Below, piece by piece: positions 28,401-37,512 of a stretch of 64,000 bases of DNA (its first letter is position 1; the number at the start of each line of letters is the position of its first letter). The stretch is from CAZISM01 sp964541895 (GTDB taxonomy: Bacteria > Zhuqueibacterota > Zhuqueibacteria > Residuimicrobiales > Residuimicrobiaceae). A program made the translations under genes and the position numbers. The notes under the pieces are model-generated. The model was not told the origin of the DNA. It did no database searches and was given only the letters and a program-made list of their open reading frames with translations. The stretch spans positions 1-64,000 of the forward strand of contig CAZISM010000005.1 of the NCBI GenBank assembly GCA_964541895.1, written 5' to 3'.

Positions 28401-28732
28401 AATCCGCCGTTAAAGGTGCCGGCCCAGATCACACCGCTGCGATCTTCATACAGCGCCGTGATTTGATTGTAGCTCAGGCTGTGCGGATCAGCCGGATCGG
28501 TGCGCAACACGGTAAAGCCGTAGCCGTTGTAGAGATTGAGGCCGTCTTCGGTTCCGAACCAGAGAAAGCCACGTCGATCCTGCATGATGTTAGTCACAAT
28601 GCTCTGGGACAGGCCCTGCTGGACCGAGATCTGCTCAAAAAACAGTTGCGGAACGGCGGCCGGTGCTGATGAGAAAATGAAAAGCAACCATAAGGTACGA
28701 ATACCAGCTGTCCGGCACCGTATGGTATTCAT
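25445..28732 (-). CDS. Two-component-type propeller sensor with SpoIIE phosphatase output
   Basis: A 1095-residue sensor. AAGGAGACCACC before the ATG at 28732 and the following signal peptide fix the start. About 14 short repeats of the type (L)WIGT..GGLNRLD fill residues 40-700 and form two seven-bladed propellers. A Y_Y_Y domain follows near residues 740-800 and a transmembrane helix near 815-835. The output is a SpoIIE/PP2C domain with VGGDFFDY, GDVSGKAM and a late DDMTVIVI. Hybrid sensors with this front end usually carry a histidine kinase; here dephosphorylation of an anti-sigma antagonist is the likely output. No anti-sigma partner is adjacent. Confidence 0.92.
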   Translation of the reverse strand: MNTIRCRTAGIRTLWLLFIFSSAPAAVPQLFFEQISVQQGLSQSIVTNIMQDRRGFLWFGTEDGLNLYNGYGFTVLRTDPADPHSLSYNQITALYEDRSGVIWAGTFNGGLNRYILESNSFIRYNYSSVDTATLSHNLVYAVVQDLSGCLWIGTEYGLNRLAGMHPSASTAHFDRFFHDPARPESICNDHVRALAVDSSGNVWIGTDEGLDLLPADQLALPAPRFRHLSSGDAAWSNISHDTVRTLLVDHTDALWVGSVHGLARLRDGATPQAQAHLFVHDDADPHSLSHDNVYALLEDDAGSIWIGTDGGGLNRWDRQSGRFSAYRHNPQNSNTLSHDEIRALFQDRSGLLWVGTYGGGISKVNVHRKQFTHYAYDPDTPEGLSRPIVWSIYEDQDSLLWIGTHGGGLDRLDRRRNRYTHYRADPDDPNSLSHNIVRLVLPGLDDDLWIGTHGGGICRFLPERGRFIRYLHDSRDSSSLSHNEIRSLWLDRDSLLWIGTQGGGLNVLDTRALRSRPALFRHLRHDPADSNSICSDYIRCVYQDRQGLFWIGTQGGGLDCLDPANGRIKHYRQDPADPSTITSNYIFCIYEDPAGMLWLGSWGAGLIRYNRDTGQFTSFTTKDGLASDAVYGILPDRNGRLWFSTNNGLVCFDPATGLCKNYNERDGLQSNEFNGGSYFMSRSGEMFFGGINGFNAFYPDHIKDNPHVPAIVITAFRKMNRPVSFDRPLSEITALTLSHRDYIFSFEFAALDYTAPEKNHYAYKMEGLDEEWIATSAANRLAQYTTLPPGRYTFRVKGSNNDGVWNEAGVAIAITITPPFWQTWWFRCLLVMIFGGGALWGYRRRLRLIRMAAELRAAHDMQMAIMPQQDPPVPGFDISGICIAANQVGGDFFDYTWLGTGQRPFGIIIGDVSGKAMRAAMTAVMASGIVYAEAEGGSIAAALTRSNRLLYPKIDRQTFIALCLVALDAEHRIMRFANAGLEKPLLNSGGEWRTLDYNSTPYPLGLLEHHEYTEQQVPLHAGDIVILRTDGVHDAMNRNKEFYGEERLLRFLGRLNATSLSARAIRDEILNDVQAFTGDMHHYDDMTVIVIKVAA

Positions 28733-28991
28733 GGTGGTCTCCTTGCATGTTCCATTATTAGTACGCAATTCCTGATGATTTTGCAACAGAAAAAAACGGT
28801 CCGGCGGCCTGGGCCAGGATGGAACAGGTGAATCCATTATTTGCTTGTAACTGCTTTGCGGCATCGCTATATTTCAGGCAGGTGCTGCTCTGCCGGTACA
28901 GTGAAGCAGTCTTTGATGTAATTCCGCTCCAGCAACAAACGCCGGCTAAGGCCGGTCGTAACGCAACGGCACACTCGAGAGAGAGGAGTAT

Positions 28992-29522
28992 ATGTTCTGG
29001 CTCAAGCTGTTGAAGGATTTCCTGGCCATTCTGCGTGAAGGCCAGACGCCGCGCCAGGTCGCCGGCGGATTCACCCTGGGGACCATAATCGGTTTCTCGC
29101 CCGTCATGACCCTGCAGGGGATCCTGGTGTGGTGCATCATTTTAGTGGTGGATGTCAATCTGGCCTCGGTTTTTCTCGCTTTTACAGCGTGCAGCCTGGC
29201 CGCCTATTTTCTGGATCCGCTGTTCCACTGGTTCGGATATCAACTGCTGGTCAATATCAGCGGCTTGCAGGATATCTGGACCACCCTCTACAACCTGCCT
29301 GTCGCGCCGCTGACCCGCTTTAACAATACCATGGTTATGGGCAGCCTGGTATTCAGCCTCGTTCTCAGCGTGCCGATCTATTTTGGCTTCAAGCGCCTGG
29401 TCATAGCCTATCGCACCAGCATCGGGGCGCGTCTGGAACAGCTCAAGCTGTTCCAGTGGCTGAAAAAGAGCGCACTGGTCCGGCTGTACCTGCGCCTTCG
29501 TGATCTGGGAGGTCCGTCATGA
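28992..29522 (+). CDS. TIGR03546-like membrane protein
   Basis: A 176-residue membrane protein with about four helices and the conserved opening REGQTPRQVAGGFTLGTIIGFSP, which matches TIGR03546 (DUF2062-related) proteins. GAGAGGAG stands before the ATG. It overlaps the next gene by four bases (ATGA), and the two families are known to occur as neighbours. The function of the pair is not established; an envelope role is likely because both are membrane-anchored. Confidence 0.85.
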   Translation: MFWLKLLKDFLAILREGQTPRQVAGGFTLGTIIGFSPVMTLQGILVWCIILVVDVNLASVFLAFTACSLAAYFLDPLFHWFGYQLLVNISGLQDIWTTLYNLPVAPLTRFNNTMVMGSLVFSLVLSVPIYFGFKRLVIAYRTSIGARLEQLKLFQWLKKSALVRLYLRLRDLGGPS

Positions 29523-31378
29523 GAAAAAAATTCATCCTCTTTGTTCTCATTCCGCTGCTGCTGGCGGCTGTCATCGTCTGGATCTTTATCGATCGCTGGA
29601 TCGAATCCGGGCTGGAAGCGGCCGGCGAAGCGCTGGTCGGTGCCCGCGTCGAAATCGATAACCTCGACCTCTCCCTGGCCCCTCTGGCCATCCGTTTTGA
29701 CCGTCTGCAGGTTGCGTCGACGAATGACTCGATGGTGAATCTGTTAGAGACCGGTCCGGTTCGCTATGCGATGGATCTCGCCCAATTGCTGCGCGGCAGG
29801 ACGATCATCGACGTCATGGAGGTGCGCGATCTCGTTCTCACCACCCGCAGAAGCAGCAGCGGTTTTTTGCCTCTCGAAGAACGCATGGCGGAGCGGTTTC
29901 AGGCGAAGGAATATTTTGCGGAGATGATGGACGATGTGCTGCAGCGGACCATGGCCACCACCCCTTTGTTCGATCCCGCCCTGTGGCGCGGCACCATCAA
30001 TATCGACAGTCTGGTCAAGGCACAGAATTTTCAAACCCTGGCCCTGATCGATTCGCTCAAACGCACCACAGCCGCGCTTTCGGCGCAATGGGACAGCTCT
30101 ATGACGGTTTTGAACAAGAGCAGGGCGGAGCTGGATGAGATTAAAGAAAGCGTGCAGCGCATCCATGCCGGGGAATTGAAGCGGGTGGAAGAGATCACCG
30201 CTGCCATCGCCACCGTCGACAAGGCGCGCAAGAGCATAGCCGATGTGAGCCGTTCAGGACAGGACCGTTATAATGCGCTGTCGGGCAGCCTGCACCAGAT
30301 CACCGCATCGGTCGGAACCATCGACGACGCTGTAGCCGGCGATATGCGTCATCTTTTGGCGCAAGCCCGGTTGCCGGATATCAATGCCATAAACCTGGCC
30401 GAGTTGCTGGTCGGTCCCGCCATCCTGACGGACGCCAGAAAAGCGGCCCACTGGATCGATGTGACCCGGCGGCTGGTTCAGCGCTACAAGCCGGCGCCGG
30501 AATTTGAAAAGCCGAAACGACGGCGCGGCCAGGACATTCGTTTTCCGGTGACGCGCGGTTACCCGGAGTTTTGGCTCCGGCAAATTCATATTTCCGGCGG
30601 CACCGATGCCGCGCAGCATGCGGACTATGTTCGTCTTCAAGGCACGATCAAAAATTATTCGTCTGATCAGCGTCTGGCCGGCGAGCCGTTTTCGCTCGAG
30701 CTGACGGGTTCGCGGGGCGATCGCCTGTCCGCGAGCCTTTCCGCTCTGGTGGACCGTCGCCAGAATACCTCCTACGACCAGTACCAGGCCGGCATCAGCG
30801 GTGTACGATTAGGGGTGCTGCATTTGGGCAAATCCGCTTTTTTGCCTGTCGTCAGTCGCGATGCCGATCTGTCGGCGAGCTTTGCCGTGACCATTCCGGG
30901 CGAGTCGTTCAGCGCGGAAGGCCGGGTGGCGTTGCAATCCCTGCGGCTGGAATTCCAGCAGGAACCGCGCCATATCGGCGAACGGCTGGCCCGTGATGTG
31001 CTTGGCGGAGTAAGCGGCCTTGACGCCGGATTTAAAATATGGCGAGCACACAAAGGTCTGGATGTGGCGTTCAAAACCGATCTGGACGAACAGTTTTCTG
31101 CAGGGATCAAGCGGGTGTTGGGTGCCGAATTGATAAAAATGCAGAATCAGCTGCGCGAGCGTGCAGAAAAGCAAATCGCGGGCAAACGCCGCGAGTTTGA
31201 AACCTACTTTGCACAAAAGAGCAGCGAGGTGACGAAACAGCTGGCAGCCTGGCAGACCGGCGTCGACGACCTCAAGCGTCTGAGTGACGAAAAACGAAAA
31301 GAGCTGGACGAACGGCTGGCGCAGGTCAAAAAGGGCACCGTTGACCAGGTCAAAGAGAGGCTGTTCAAAAAGAAGTAA
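29519..31378 (+). CDS. TIGR03545-like membrane-anchored protein
   Basis: A 619-residue protein with an N-terminal membrane anchor (FVLIPLLLAAVIVWIFIDRW) and a large periplasmic part. The segment GARVEIDNLDLSLAPLAIRF followed by VMEVRDLVLTTRRSSSGFLP matches TIGR03545 and resembles the start of AsmA-type lipid-transport/assembly proteins. Residues of about 180-260 and 530-615 are strongly charged and likely coiled coil. It is co-translated with the TIGR03546 partner. AsmA relation suggests a role in envelope lipid handling, which is inference. Confidence 0.85.
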   Translation: MRKKFILFVLIPLLLAAVIVWIFIDRWIESGLEAAGEALVGARVEIDNLDLSLAPLAIRFDRLQVASTNDSMVNLLETGPVRYAMDLAQLLRGRTIIDVMEVRDLVLTTRRSSSGFLPLEERMAERFQAKEYFAEMMDDVLQRTMATTPLFDPALWRGTINIDSLVKAQNFQTLALIDSLKRTTAALSAQWDSSMTVLNKSRAELDEIKESVQRIHAGELKRVEEITAAIATVDKARKSIADVSRSGQDRYNALSGSLHQITASVGTIDDAVAGDMRHLLAQARLPDINAINLAELLVGPAILTDARKAAHWIDVTRRLVQRYKPAPEFEKPKRRRGQDIRFPVTRGYPEFWLRQIHISGGTDAAQHADYVRLQGTIKNYSSDQRLAGEPFSLELTGSRGDRLSASLSALVDRRQNTSYDQYQAGISGVRLGVLHLGKSAFLPVVSRDADLSASFAVTIPGESFSAEGRVALQSLRLEFQQEPRHIGERLARDVLGGVSGLDAGFKIWRAHKGLDVAFKTDLDEQFSAGIKRVLGAELIKMQNQLRERAEKQIAGKRREFETYFAQKSSEVTKQLAAWQTGVDDLKRLSDEKRKELDERLAQVKKGTVDQVKERLFKKK

Positions 31379-31446
31379 CGCGTTCTTTTTTGCCTGGACA
31401 TCACTCGTACGCGTGGCGGCGGCAAAGCCATACCGGCGCGGAAAGG

Positions 31447-32325
31447 CTACAGCCGAGGCGCGTGAGCGGCTGACGAGGCGTTCAGCCGCTTTTTCAGGAA
31501 ATAGAGCGCATCTTCAAAGTGGGCGGTGATGGCCATTTCAGCCGCTTTGATGTCATGAACCTGGAAGGCTTGCACGATGCGTTGGTGGAATTGCAGACTG
31601 GTCTGCATCGAGGGCAGATCCGCCCGCTGTGCCAGGGAGCTGCGAATACTGGCTCCGATCACCTCGCGCATGGAAGAAACCAGGTGTGCATAGACCGAGT
31701 TGTGGCTGGCCAGCGCGACCTGGTAGTGGAATTCGAGGTCCAGTTCAGTATAGCGGACAGGATCGGGTATCGCTGCCGCCATTTTTTCACAGGTGCTCTG
31801 AATCAGGGCGAATTCCTTGCTGGAGCGCCGTCGGCAGGCCAGTGTGACGCAATGGGTTTCAATGGCGGAGCGAAACTCCATCAGATCAAGTTCGTTCTGC
31901 CGGTCGGCTGAGAACAGACGCTGAAAGTAAATTTTCAGCATATCGCCGTTAACCGGCATGACCACCGCTTTTTTGCCGCTGCTGACCTGGATAATGCCAT
32001 GTGCTTCCAGCATGCGGATGGCTTCTCGAACCGCGATCACGCTGACGTTAAAGTGGTTGGCGAGAAATTCCATGGACGGCAGTTCGTCGCCGGGCTGCTT
32101 CTGGGTGAGAATATAATCCGTCAGGGTCTCCAGAATCCGCTCCACCAGCGTTTTGCGTTCCAGCGGTGCGGGATGCAAGTTGCTGAGAGGCCGGGTGATC
32201 TTTTTTCGTTCTTTTTGCACAGGTACTCGATTCGCCGCTATTGGCTGTTTGATCGTGACATAGATCGGTTGATGACAGAGCCGTTTCTGCTGCGCGGGTC
32301 GCTCCCGGCGCAGCCGGAATCGCAC
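31447..32325 (-). CDS. FadR/FCD-type GntR-family transcription regulator
   Basis: A regulator with an N-terminal winged helix (LPSMEFLANHFNVSVIAVREAIRMLEAHGIIQV) followed by an all-helical FCD ligand domain ending near HFEDALYFLKKRL. FadR-type regulators bind small carboxylates or sugar acids. The longest frame starts at GTG 32325, directly after the stop of the PQQ/PA14 gene. Its first 45-50 residues are basic and unlike the family, so the true start may be an internal GTG or TTG near residues 36-49. Tight linkage makes it the probable regulator of the upstream two-gene operon. Confidence 0.88.
   Translation of the reverse strand: MRFRLRRERPAQQKRLCHQPIYVTIKQPIAANRVPVQKERKKITRPLSNLHPAPLERKTLVERILETLTDYILTQKQPGDELPSMEFLANHFNVSVIAVREAIRMLEAHGIIQVSSGKKAVVMPVNGDMLKIYFQRLFSADRQNELDLMEFRSAIETHCVTLACRRRSSKEFALIQSTCEKMAAAIPDPVRYTELDLEFHYQVALASHNSVYAHLVSSMREVIGASIRSSLAQRADLPSMQTSLQFHQRIVQAFQVHDIKAAEMAITAHFEDALYFLKKRLNASSAAHAPRL
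31465..31494 (+). terminator. Rho-independent terminator for the TIGR03545 gene
   Basis: AGCGGCTGA (31465-31473) pairs perfectly with TCAGCCGCT (31482-31490) over an eight-base loop, followed by a T run to 31494. It works for plus-strand transcription and lies inside the 3' end of the convergent GntR gene. Confidence 0.65.
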
Positions 32326-35300
32326 TCACGGTTTGTGAAACAGCGCCTGCGCCGTAAGCTCCTGCCTGGCCATGCCCGGTCCTTCCCACCAGACCCGCAG
32401 GGCTTTTGCTCCGCCCATTTGAAAATATTTGACCGTGACAGGATAGGCGCCTTTTTTCAAGGCCATTTTGCCCGATTTTTCAATGGCGCCATGGGGGCCG
32501 TCGTTGTCGATGAACTCCTGGTCGTTCAGGTACATCTTGCTGCCGTCATTGGATTCCAGGTAAAAGGTATATACTCCGTCCTGCGGCACCAGGACATAGC
32601 CCTCGAAGACATAGCCATACTCTTCAACGCCGTCCCGCGGCTTGGTCGCAAAGGTCATCACCAGGCCGGTGCCGGCCGGTTTGCTCCGGTCCATGTCGGA
32701 CACGCGAGAGAACGAACCTTCATGGTAATTAAAGCGAATGCCGGGCGACAGCGGCAGCGACACCCCCTCTTTTTCAAATTTTACTTTTTTTAATGTTTCT
32801 GAAACCACATAACCGGCGAGGCCGTCCCTGGCATAGCTGCGCATGTGCAATACGCCCGACTCGTTGACCAGGATGGGTTTCGTATACAAAGCGGAGTGCT
32901 GCGTCGGCTCGCTGCCATCCAGGGTGTAGCGGATTTCGGCATTCTTGATGTTGCAGTTTAGCACCAGGCGGGTCGAATCGACAAAATAGGTGTTGTTGGA
33001 GCTTACGAACGGCGTCGGGGCGGTCGATTCGCCGCCAAAACAGCGGACCGAGCCGTCTGCCAGCGTCAAAATAATCCGGCCGGCACGACTCACAGCCATG
33101 CCCCAGGGCAACGGCGCATAGTCCAGCGGCTGGCGCCAAAGGACCTCTCCGTTCAGCAGGCTGAGAACCACCAGTTCCGCTGCATCGGCTACAGCAATCG
33201 CGTTGGCGCCGACAGCGACCGCCTGACTGCCTTTGCAGTCATATTCCCAGAACGGTTTCAGCGCTCCGGCCAGTTTTTTCCACATCGGCGCCATAAAGCC
33301 GAGATATCTTCCTGACATCGCCGAACTCTGCAGCGTCGCGTCGTCGATGTGCGGCAGCGCCATCAGCCGGCTTTGATTGACCCAGACGATATCGCGGTTG
33401 CCGACGCGGGTGTGCAGCAGTTTGTCCGTGACCGTGGGATCATACACCATCTCTTCCGGCCGGCTGTAAAACGGCTTACCGCAGGCAACGACCTGGCTGC
33501 CCAGCAGATAGAGTTCACAGCCTCTGGGATAAGTGGTGTCGCAGGTGTTGAGCGGTTCAGGATCGTTAAGGCAGGCTCCGCTGTTGAGGTCATAGACGAC
33601 CGGCGAGAGCGAGGTACCGCCGGCCAGGTACAGTTTGCCATCATGAATCAGCATATGTCCCTGCACGCTGGCGCCGGTCCTGGATTCGGCGAGCAGGTGA
33701 CCGGAGGAGTTATTCTGCCACTTGATCTTGCCGGTGTCCGCATCGAGAGCAAAGACATAGGTGCCATCATAATTGACGATGCCGCAGGCGACGTAGGCAA
33801 TACCATCGTGAACGAGGATGCCGCTGGCCGCCGGCCAGGTGGAGAGCAGCGAACCATACACCGGAATTTTTCGTTCCAGGGGCGCGGTGCGGAAGCTCCA
33901 GGCTCGTTCGCCGGTGCGCGCCATAAAGCAATGTACATAGCCGTCGCCGGAGCCCACCAGCACCTTGTTACGATAAATGGTGGGGGGGAAACGGACGGCA
34001 CCGCCGGTGTAGGCCTTCCATTTCTGTTCGCCGGTCACTTCATCGAGGCAGCGGACCGTGCCGTCGCTGCCACTGTAAAAAACAAGACCATCGGCTGTTA
34101 CCGGTGCGGTCAATGCCACTTGCCAGGCATGGCCCAGCACATTAGTGCCGGCGTTCTCGACCGGTTTGGCGGGAAAACGCCACATGGCCCTGGCCGCCGC
34201 CGCGATGGCGGCGGATGTGGTGGCATTGGCGACATTATTTTTGCGATAGCTGCACCAGTCGGCCTGGTTGATCAGCATGCCGGCGTCGTTGCTCGGCGGC
34301 GATGTACCCAAGTGCAGTCGATCCGATTCGGCGGCGGTGGGCTGGAAATTAAAGTCGCCGGCCGGCCCGACAGCGGTGATGCCATAGATGGAGAGTTGGC
34401 AGTCGCACACATACGGCCACCAGTAGAGAAACCCGTTGGCGATGGTGACGCCGTCAAAACAGGGCGGGCGCATGGGCGATATCCACTGCGGCCTGTTGCT
34501 GTTCATATCCAGGCGCACGGTGCCGTCGTCGGCACGGAAGAGAATGGCGTCAGCTGAGCCGGTGGGCCGGGTGCAGGCGCGACGGGAGGTGGGCAGATCA
34601 GCCAGAACGGCTCCGGTCAGGGGGTCGAATTTCTTGCTGACATTGTTGCGCCAGATGCCGGCAATGGCGTAGAGGCCGTCGTCGCGAAGCACGAGCTGAA
34701 AATTGTTAAAGGGATTTTCCCACAGCACCGATCCGTCTTTGGCGGACACGGCCAGCAGTTTGTTGATTTGCGGGCCGGCGAAATAGAGGGCGTCGTCGCT
34801 GCACATCACATAGTTGCGGGTGCGCCAGTTGGTGTCCCAGCCCTGGCGATTCAGATAGATGCCGATGGCGTTGAACAGTTCGGGCGCGTTTTCCGGAGTT
34901 TTGCGCCACAATTTTTTGCCGGAACCGGCATCGAGGCAGGTCAGATAGGCGCCAAAGCGAAACAGAAAGACGCGTTCGCTGTTCATACAGAGCGCGCGGC
35001 TGTCGATCGCCTCTTCTTCATGATAATGCCACTTTATTCTTTTGCTATTGGGATTGATGGCGAAAAAATCCCGGCCGAATCCCCAGGGATTCTCTTCCTG
35101 GTTAAAGCCCGGCGAAATGGCATCCCACGGCCAGCCGTGTTTCTGCCGTTTCCAGCGCAGGGTCGGATCTTTGACCTCCTGTTCGCCGATCAGGGCATAG
35201 AGCACGCCGTCCTGCAGCCCCATCCACTTCCAGAAGGTGCCGTCGGCCCGGTCCGCGTCCACGCTGATCTCGCCGGCCAGCTCACCGGTTTTGGCACTAT

Positions 35301-36168
35301 AGAGTTTGCACGATTTGTCATCGCCGACATACAGGTGTTCCGGAGTGGCGATCATGGTGTTGCGATGCAGCATGATGCCGGCCACCAGGTCCCGCTGCCA
35401 CAGCAGCGTGCCGTTATAACCGCTAAAGGCCACCAGTTTGTTGAGATAGGCTTCTTCTCGCTCATGCCAGGCAATGCTGCCGAACCCTTTGAACAAACGT
35501 CCGGCTGAGGCCACGGCCACCTGCGTGGCTGGCGCGTAATGGGGTTCAGCGAGGAATTGGGTCAAATAGGGAGCCCGGGCCACTTGGTCTTTGGATTGCG
35601 GATTGTTATCCGGACCGTGAAAGGGATGGCTCCAGTCGTCCGTGTTATCCGGAAAGGGCTTGACCAGTTCTCTGTCTTTCAGCAAGGCTACACCCTGCGG
35701 GTGCAAGACGCGCAAGATTTCCTTCTCAACCTCCGGGGTGGCTTCTCCTTCCAGGATCAGAAGGTCGACCAGATTATCCGCCAGGTGCAGGTGAGCCCAG
35801 TCGCCTGCTTCGACATAGATGCGTGAATTCAAAAAGCCGGCCTGGTCCAGCAGGTTCCGGCTGGCTTCGAGGTGTGTGGCCTTGGGGAGCTGGATGTAGA
35901 GCAACAGTTCGCTCTGTTGTACCAGCGCCACCGCATACGAAGTCAAGGTATCGCTGAGCAGAACGCAAATGCCGCGCTGGTTTTCCAGACGCTCGTGTAT
36001 TTTTTGTACCATCTGCGAGGGGTTTGACGCGGCCCCGTGCTGTTTATCGTGGGAGCAGTTGATCCCTGTGAACATTACGAAAGCGAAAGCCGGCACCAGG
36101 TACGCCAGTGAAAAAAAACGACGGCCGCGCGCGTTGGCGAGCGCGGATGCTGCAAATCTGCTTTTCAT
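32326..36168 (-). CDS. Giant exported PQQ-like propeller/PA14 protein
   Basis: A 1280-residue exported protein. AAGGAG precedes the ATG by nine bases. After a long basic signal/anchor (FAFVMFTGINC, near-lipobox), residues 60-165 look like a degenerate SAM-methyltransferase Rossmann fold (ending ILRVLHPQGVALLKDRELVK). Two runs of PQQ-type propeller blades follow (GTLLWQRDLVAG, GKKLWRKT, GSVLWEN, GEQKWKAY, GKIKWQNN). Then come a chitobiase-like segment (IRYTLDGSEPTQHSALYTKP) and a C-terminal PA14 domain (YTFYLESNDGSKMYLNDQ). This suggests sugar recognition at the surface. It overlaps its upstream neighbour by four bases. No catalytic residues are evident. Confidence 0.82.
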   Translation of the reverse strand: MKSRFAASALANARGRRFFSLAYLVPAFAFVMFTGINCSHDKQHGAASNPSQMVQKIHERLENQRGICVLLSDTLTSYAVALVQQSELLLYIQLPKATHLEASRNLLDQAGFLNSRIYVEAGDWAHLHLADNLVDLLILEGEATPEVEKEILRVLHPQGVALLKDRELVKPFPDNTDDWSHPFHGPDNNPQSKDQVARAPYLTQFLAEPHYAPATQVAVASAGRLFKGFGSIAWHEREEAYLNKLVAFSGYNGTLLWQRDLVAGIMLHRNTMIATPEHLYVGDDKSCKLYSAKTGELAGEISVDADRADGTFWKWMGLQDGVLYALIGEQEVKDPTLRWKRQKHGWPWDAISPGFNQEENPWGFGRDFFAINPNSKRIKWHYHEEEAIDSRALCMNSERVFLFRFGAYLTCLDAGSGKKLWRKTPENAPELFNAIGIYLNRQGWDTNWRTRNYVMCSDDALYFAGPQINKLLAVSAKDGSVLWENPFNNFQLVLRDDGLYAIAGIWRNNVSKKFDPLTGAVLADLPTSRRACTRPTGSADAILFRADDGTVRLDMNSNRPQWISPMRPPCFDGVTIANGFLYWWPYVCDCQLSIYGITAVGPAGDFNFQPTAAESDRLHLGTSPPSNDAGMLINQADWCSYRKNNVANATTSAAIAAAARAMWRFPAKPVENAGTNVLGHAWQVALTAPVTADGLVFYSGSDGTVRCLDEVTGEQKWKAYTGGAVRFPPTIYRNKVLVGSGDGYVHCFMARTGERAWSFRTAPLERKIPVYGSLLSTWPAASGILVHDGIAYVACGIVNYDGTYVFALDADTGKIKWQNNSSGHLLAESRTGASVQGHMLIHDGKLYLAGGTSLSPVVYDLNSGACLNDPEPLNTCDTTYPRGCELYLLGSQVVACGKPFYSRPEEMVYDPTVTDKLLHTRVGNRDIVWVNQSRLMALPHIDDATLQSSAMSGRYLGFMAPMWKKLAGALKPFWEYDCKGSQAVAVGANAIAVADAAELVVLSLLNGEVLWRQPLDYAPLPWGMAVSRAGRIILTLADGSVRCFGGESTAPTPFVSSNNTYFVDSTRLVLNCNIKNAEIRYTLDGSEPTQHSALYTKPILVNESGVLHMRSYARDGLAGYVVSETLKKVKFEKEGVSLPLSPGIRFNYHEGSFSRVSDMDRSKPAGTGLVMTFATKPRDGVEEYGYVFEGYVLVPQDGVYTFYLESNDGSKMYLNDQEFIDNDGPHGAIEKSGKMALKKGAYPVTVKYFQMGGAKALRVWWEGPGMARQELTAQALFHKP

Positions 36169-37304
36169 GATGAGGATCTCCTTTTCAGGAAAAAAAGGAT
36201 TACACCGGCGCCTAACAGCACCAACAGGCCGAAGAGGATCATGGCATACACGATGGTCCGGCCGAACGTTTTTGCTTTTGTGCTGTTGCCGATGGTTGCC
36301 GCTGCCGGTTTCGGCGGTGCGGGTGCTGGATTGAGGTCTTGTCTGTTCGAATATATTCTGGCGATATGGAGCATGTCCATTTTCACGATGGGATTGTCAG
36401 GATCAAAACCGAGCGTTTTACTGATCCGATCGCGGACCGCTTGCGGCCATGGGAGCGGAATCAGATAGCCGTGCAGGTAGGAACGATCCATCTCGCATTC
36501 GCAATCGGCACCGACATACAGCAGGAGATTGTAAAGCGCTTCCGTAGTCAGGCTGTTGCCGCGCAAGATAGGCCCCATTCTGCGGCCGCGACCGTATAAA
36601 ATGACCGCCTGCGGATTTTCATCAGCGTCCAGGCCCAGGCTCCATTTCAAGACCGCTTCCTGGTTCTGTTCAGCAATCGGAATGGTAATGATAAAGGGCG
36701 GCCGGCTAGCCGGTTTGGGCATGAGCGGCAGCACCGGTTCCACCTGTTGCAGGGCAGCCTGGATGCGTGCCAGAGCATTTTCGTTTTGCTGTCCGTTGTG
36801 GCCGCTGAAAAACAGCACCGCCGCATGGGTAGCGGGCGTATGGCGCAGAAGGGTCTCCCGGACAGGCGATCGTAGCACGGTCTGGATCGTACGGGAAGCG
36901 AACGAATGGAGATCGTCGTCACGGCTGGCAAAGACAAGAGCCGGCCTGGCGCTTTCCGGAGAGGTCAATGCGGCCCAGGGCAGACCGGCATGACCGGCGG
37001 GACGATAATGCAACAATGACGGCGGTTCTGCATCGGGACCGACCCATTGCACTTCCAGGTTGGACCCGGAACAGGCGCTATCGACCAGGCGGGACAGTTT
37101 TTCAATTTGCGCTGGTGATAGTTCGAGCCGGTGGCAGATATACAACCGGTAGGGCGGGGCGGCGAGGTCGCAAAAGCCCAGCTCTCGTACCGTGTACCGG
37201 CAGGCCTGCACAGGAACAATAAATAAAAAAACGAGCCCGATCATAAAAAGGAGCGCTGCGGTTTTATTAAAGATCACCTGATCGCCGCTACACGTCGTGC
37301 GCAT
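36165..37304 (-). CDS. Exported, membrane-anchored protein of unknown function
   Basis: A 379-residue protein with an N-terminal signal (ALLFMIGLVFLFIVPVQAC), a large exported region, and a C-terminal helix (IVYAMILFGLLVLLGAGVILFFL) followed by a basic stop-transfer tail. Several cysteines lie in the mature N-terminus (CRYTVRELGFC, ICHRLEL) and a DCECEMD stretch occurs near residue 270. I do not recognise a family. The stop overlaps the start of the PQQ/PA14 gene (ATGA), so the two are co-translated and probably work together at the cell surface. Confidence 0.72.
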   Translation of the reverse strand: MRTTCSGDQVIFNKTAALLFMIGLVFLFIVPVQACRYTVRELGFCDLAAPPYRLYICHRLELSPAQIEKLSRLVDSACSGSNLEVQWVGPDAEPPSLLHYRPAGHAGLPWAALTSPESARPALVFASRDDDLHSFASRTIQTVLRSPVRETLLRHTPATHAAVLFFSGHNGQQNENALARIQAALQQVEPVLPLMPKPASRPPFIITIPIAEQNQEAVLKWSLGLDADENPQAVILYGRGRRMGPILRGNSLTTEALYNLLLYVGADCECEMDRSYLHGYLIPLPWPQAVRDRISKTLGFDPDNPIVKMDMLHIARIYSNRQDLNPAPAPPKPAAATIGNSTKAKTFGRTIVYAMILFGLLVLLGAGVILFFLKRRSSS

Positions 37305-37512
37305 GGACGTCTTTGTTCCTGTATTTGCGATTATTCAAAAGCTGGCATGGTTTGTTCAAATATAGTCAAAAAGCCCCTGCCTGTCAAGGCAGATATTGCT
37401 GATTTGCCGATGGCCGTTTTGCAGGCGAATGGTATCTGGGCTCAGCCATTGGGAAAGAGCTTGACTATGAATAATATAATTTCAATATTCATGCTTATTA
37501 TCGAGGACGACT

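Noticed and set aside
33349..34557. 402-codon plus-strand frame opposite the PQQ/PA14 gene
   Set aside because: Antisense shadow: the minus-strand frame carries clear propeller blades, and this one has no recognisable sequence.
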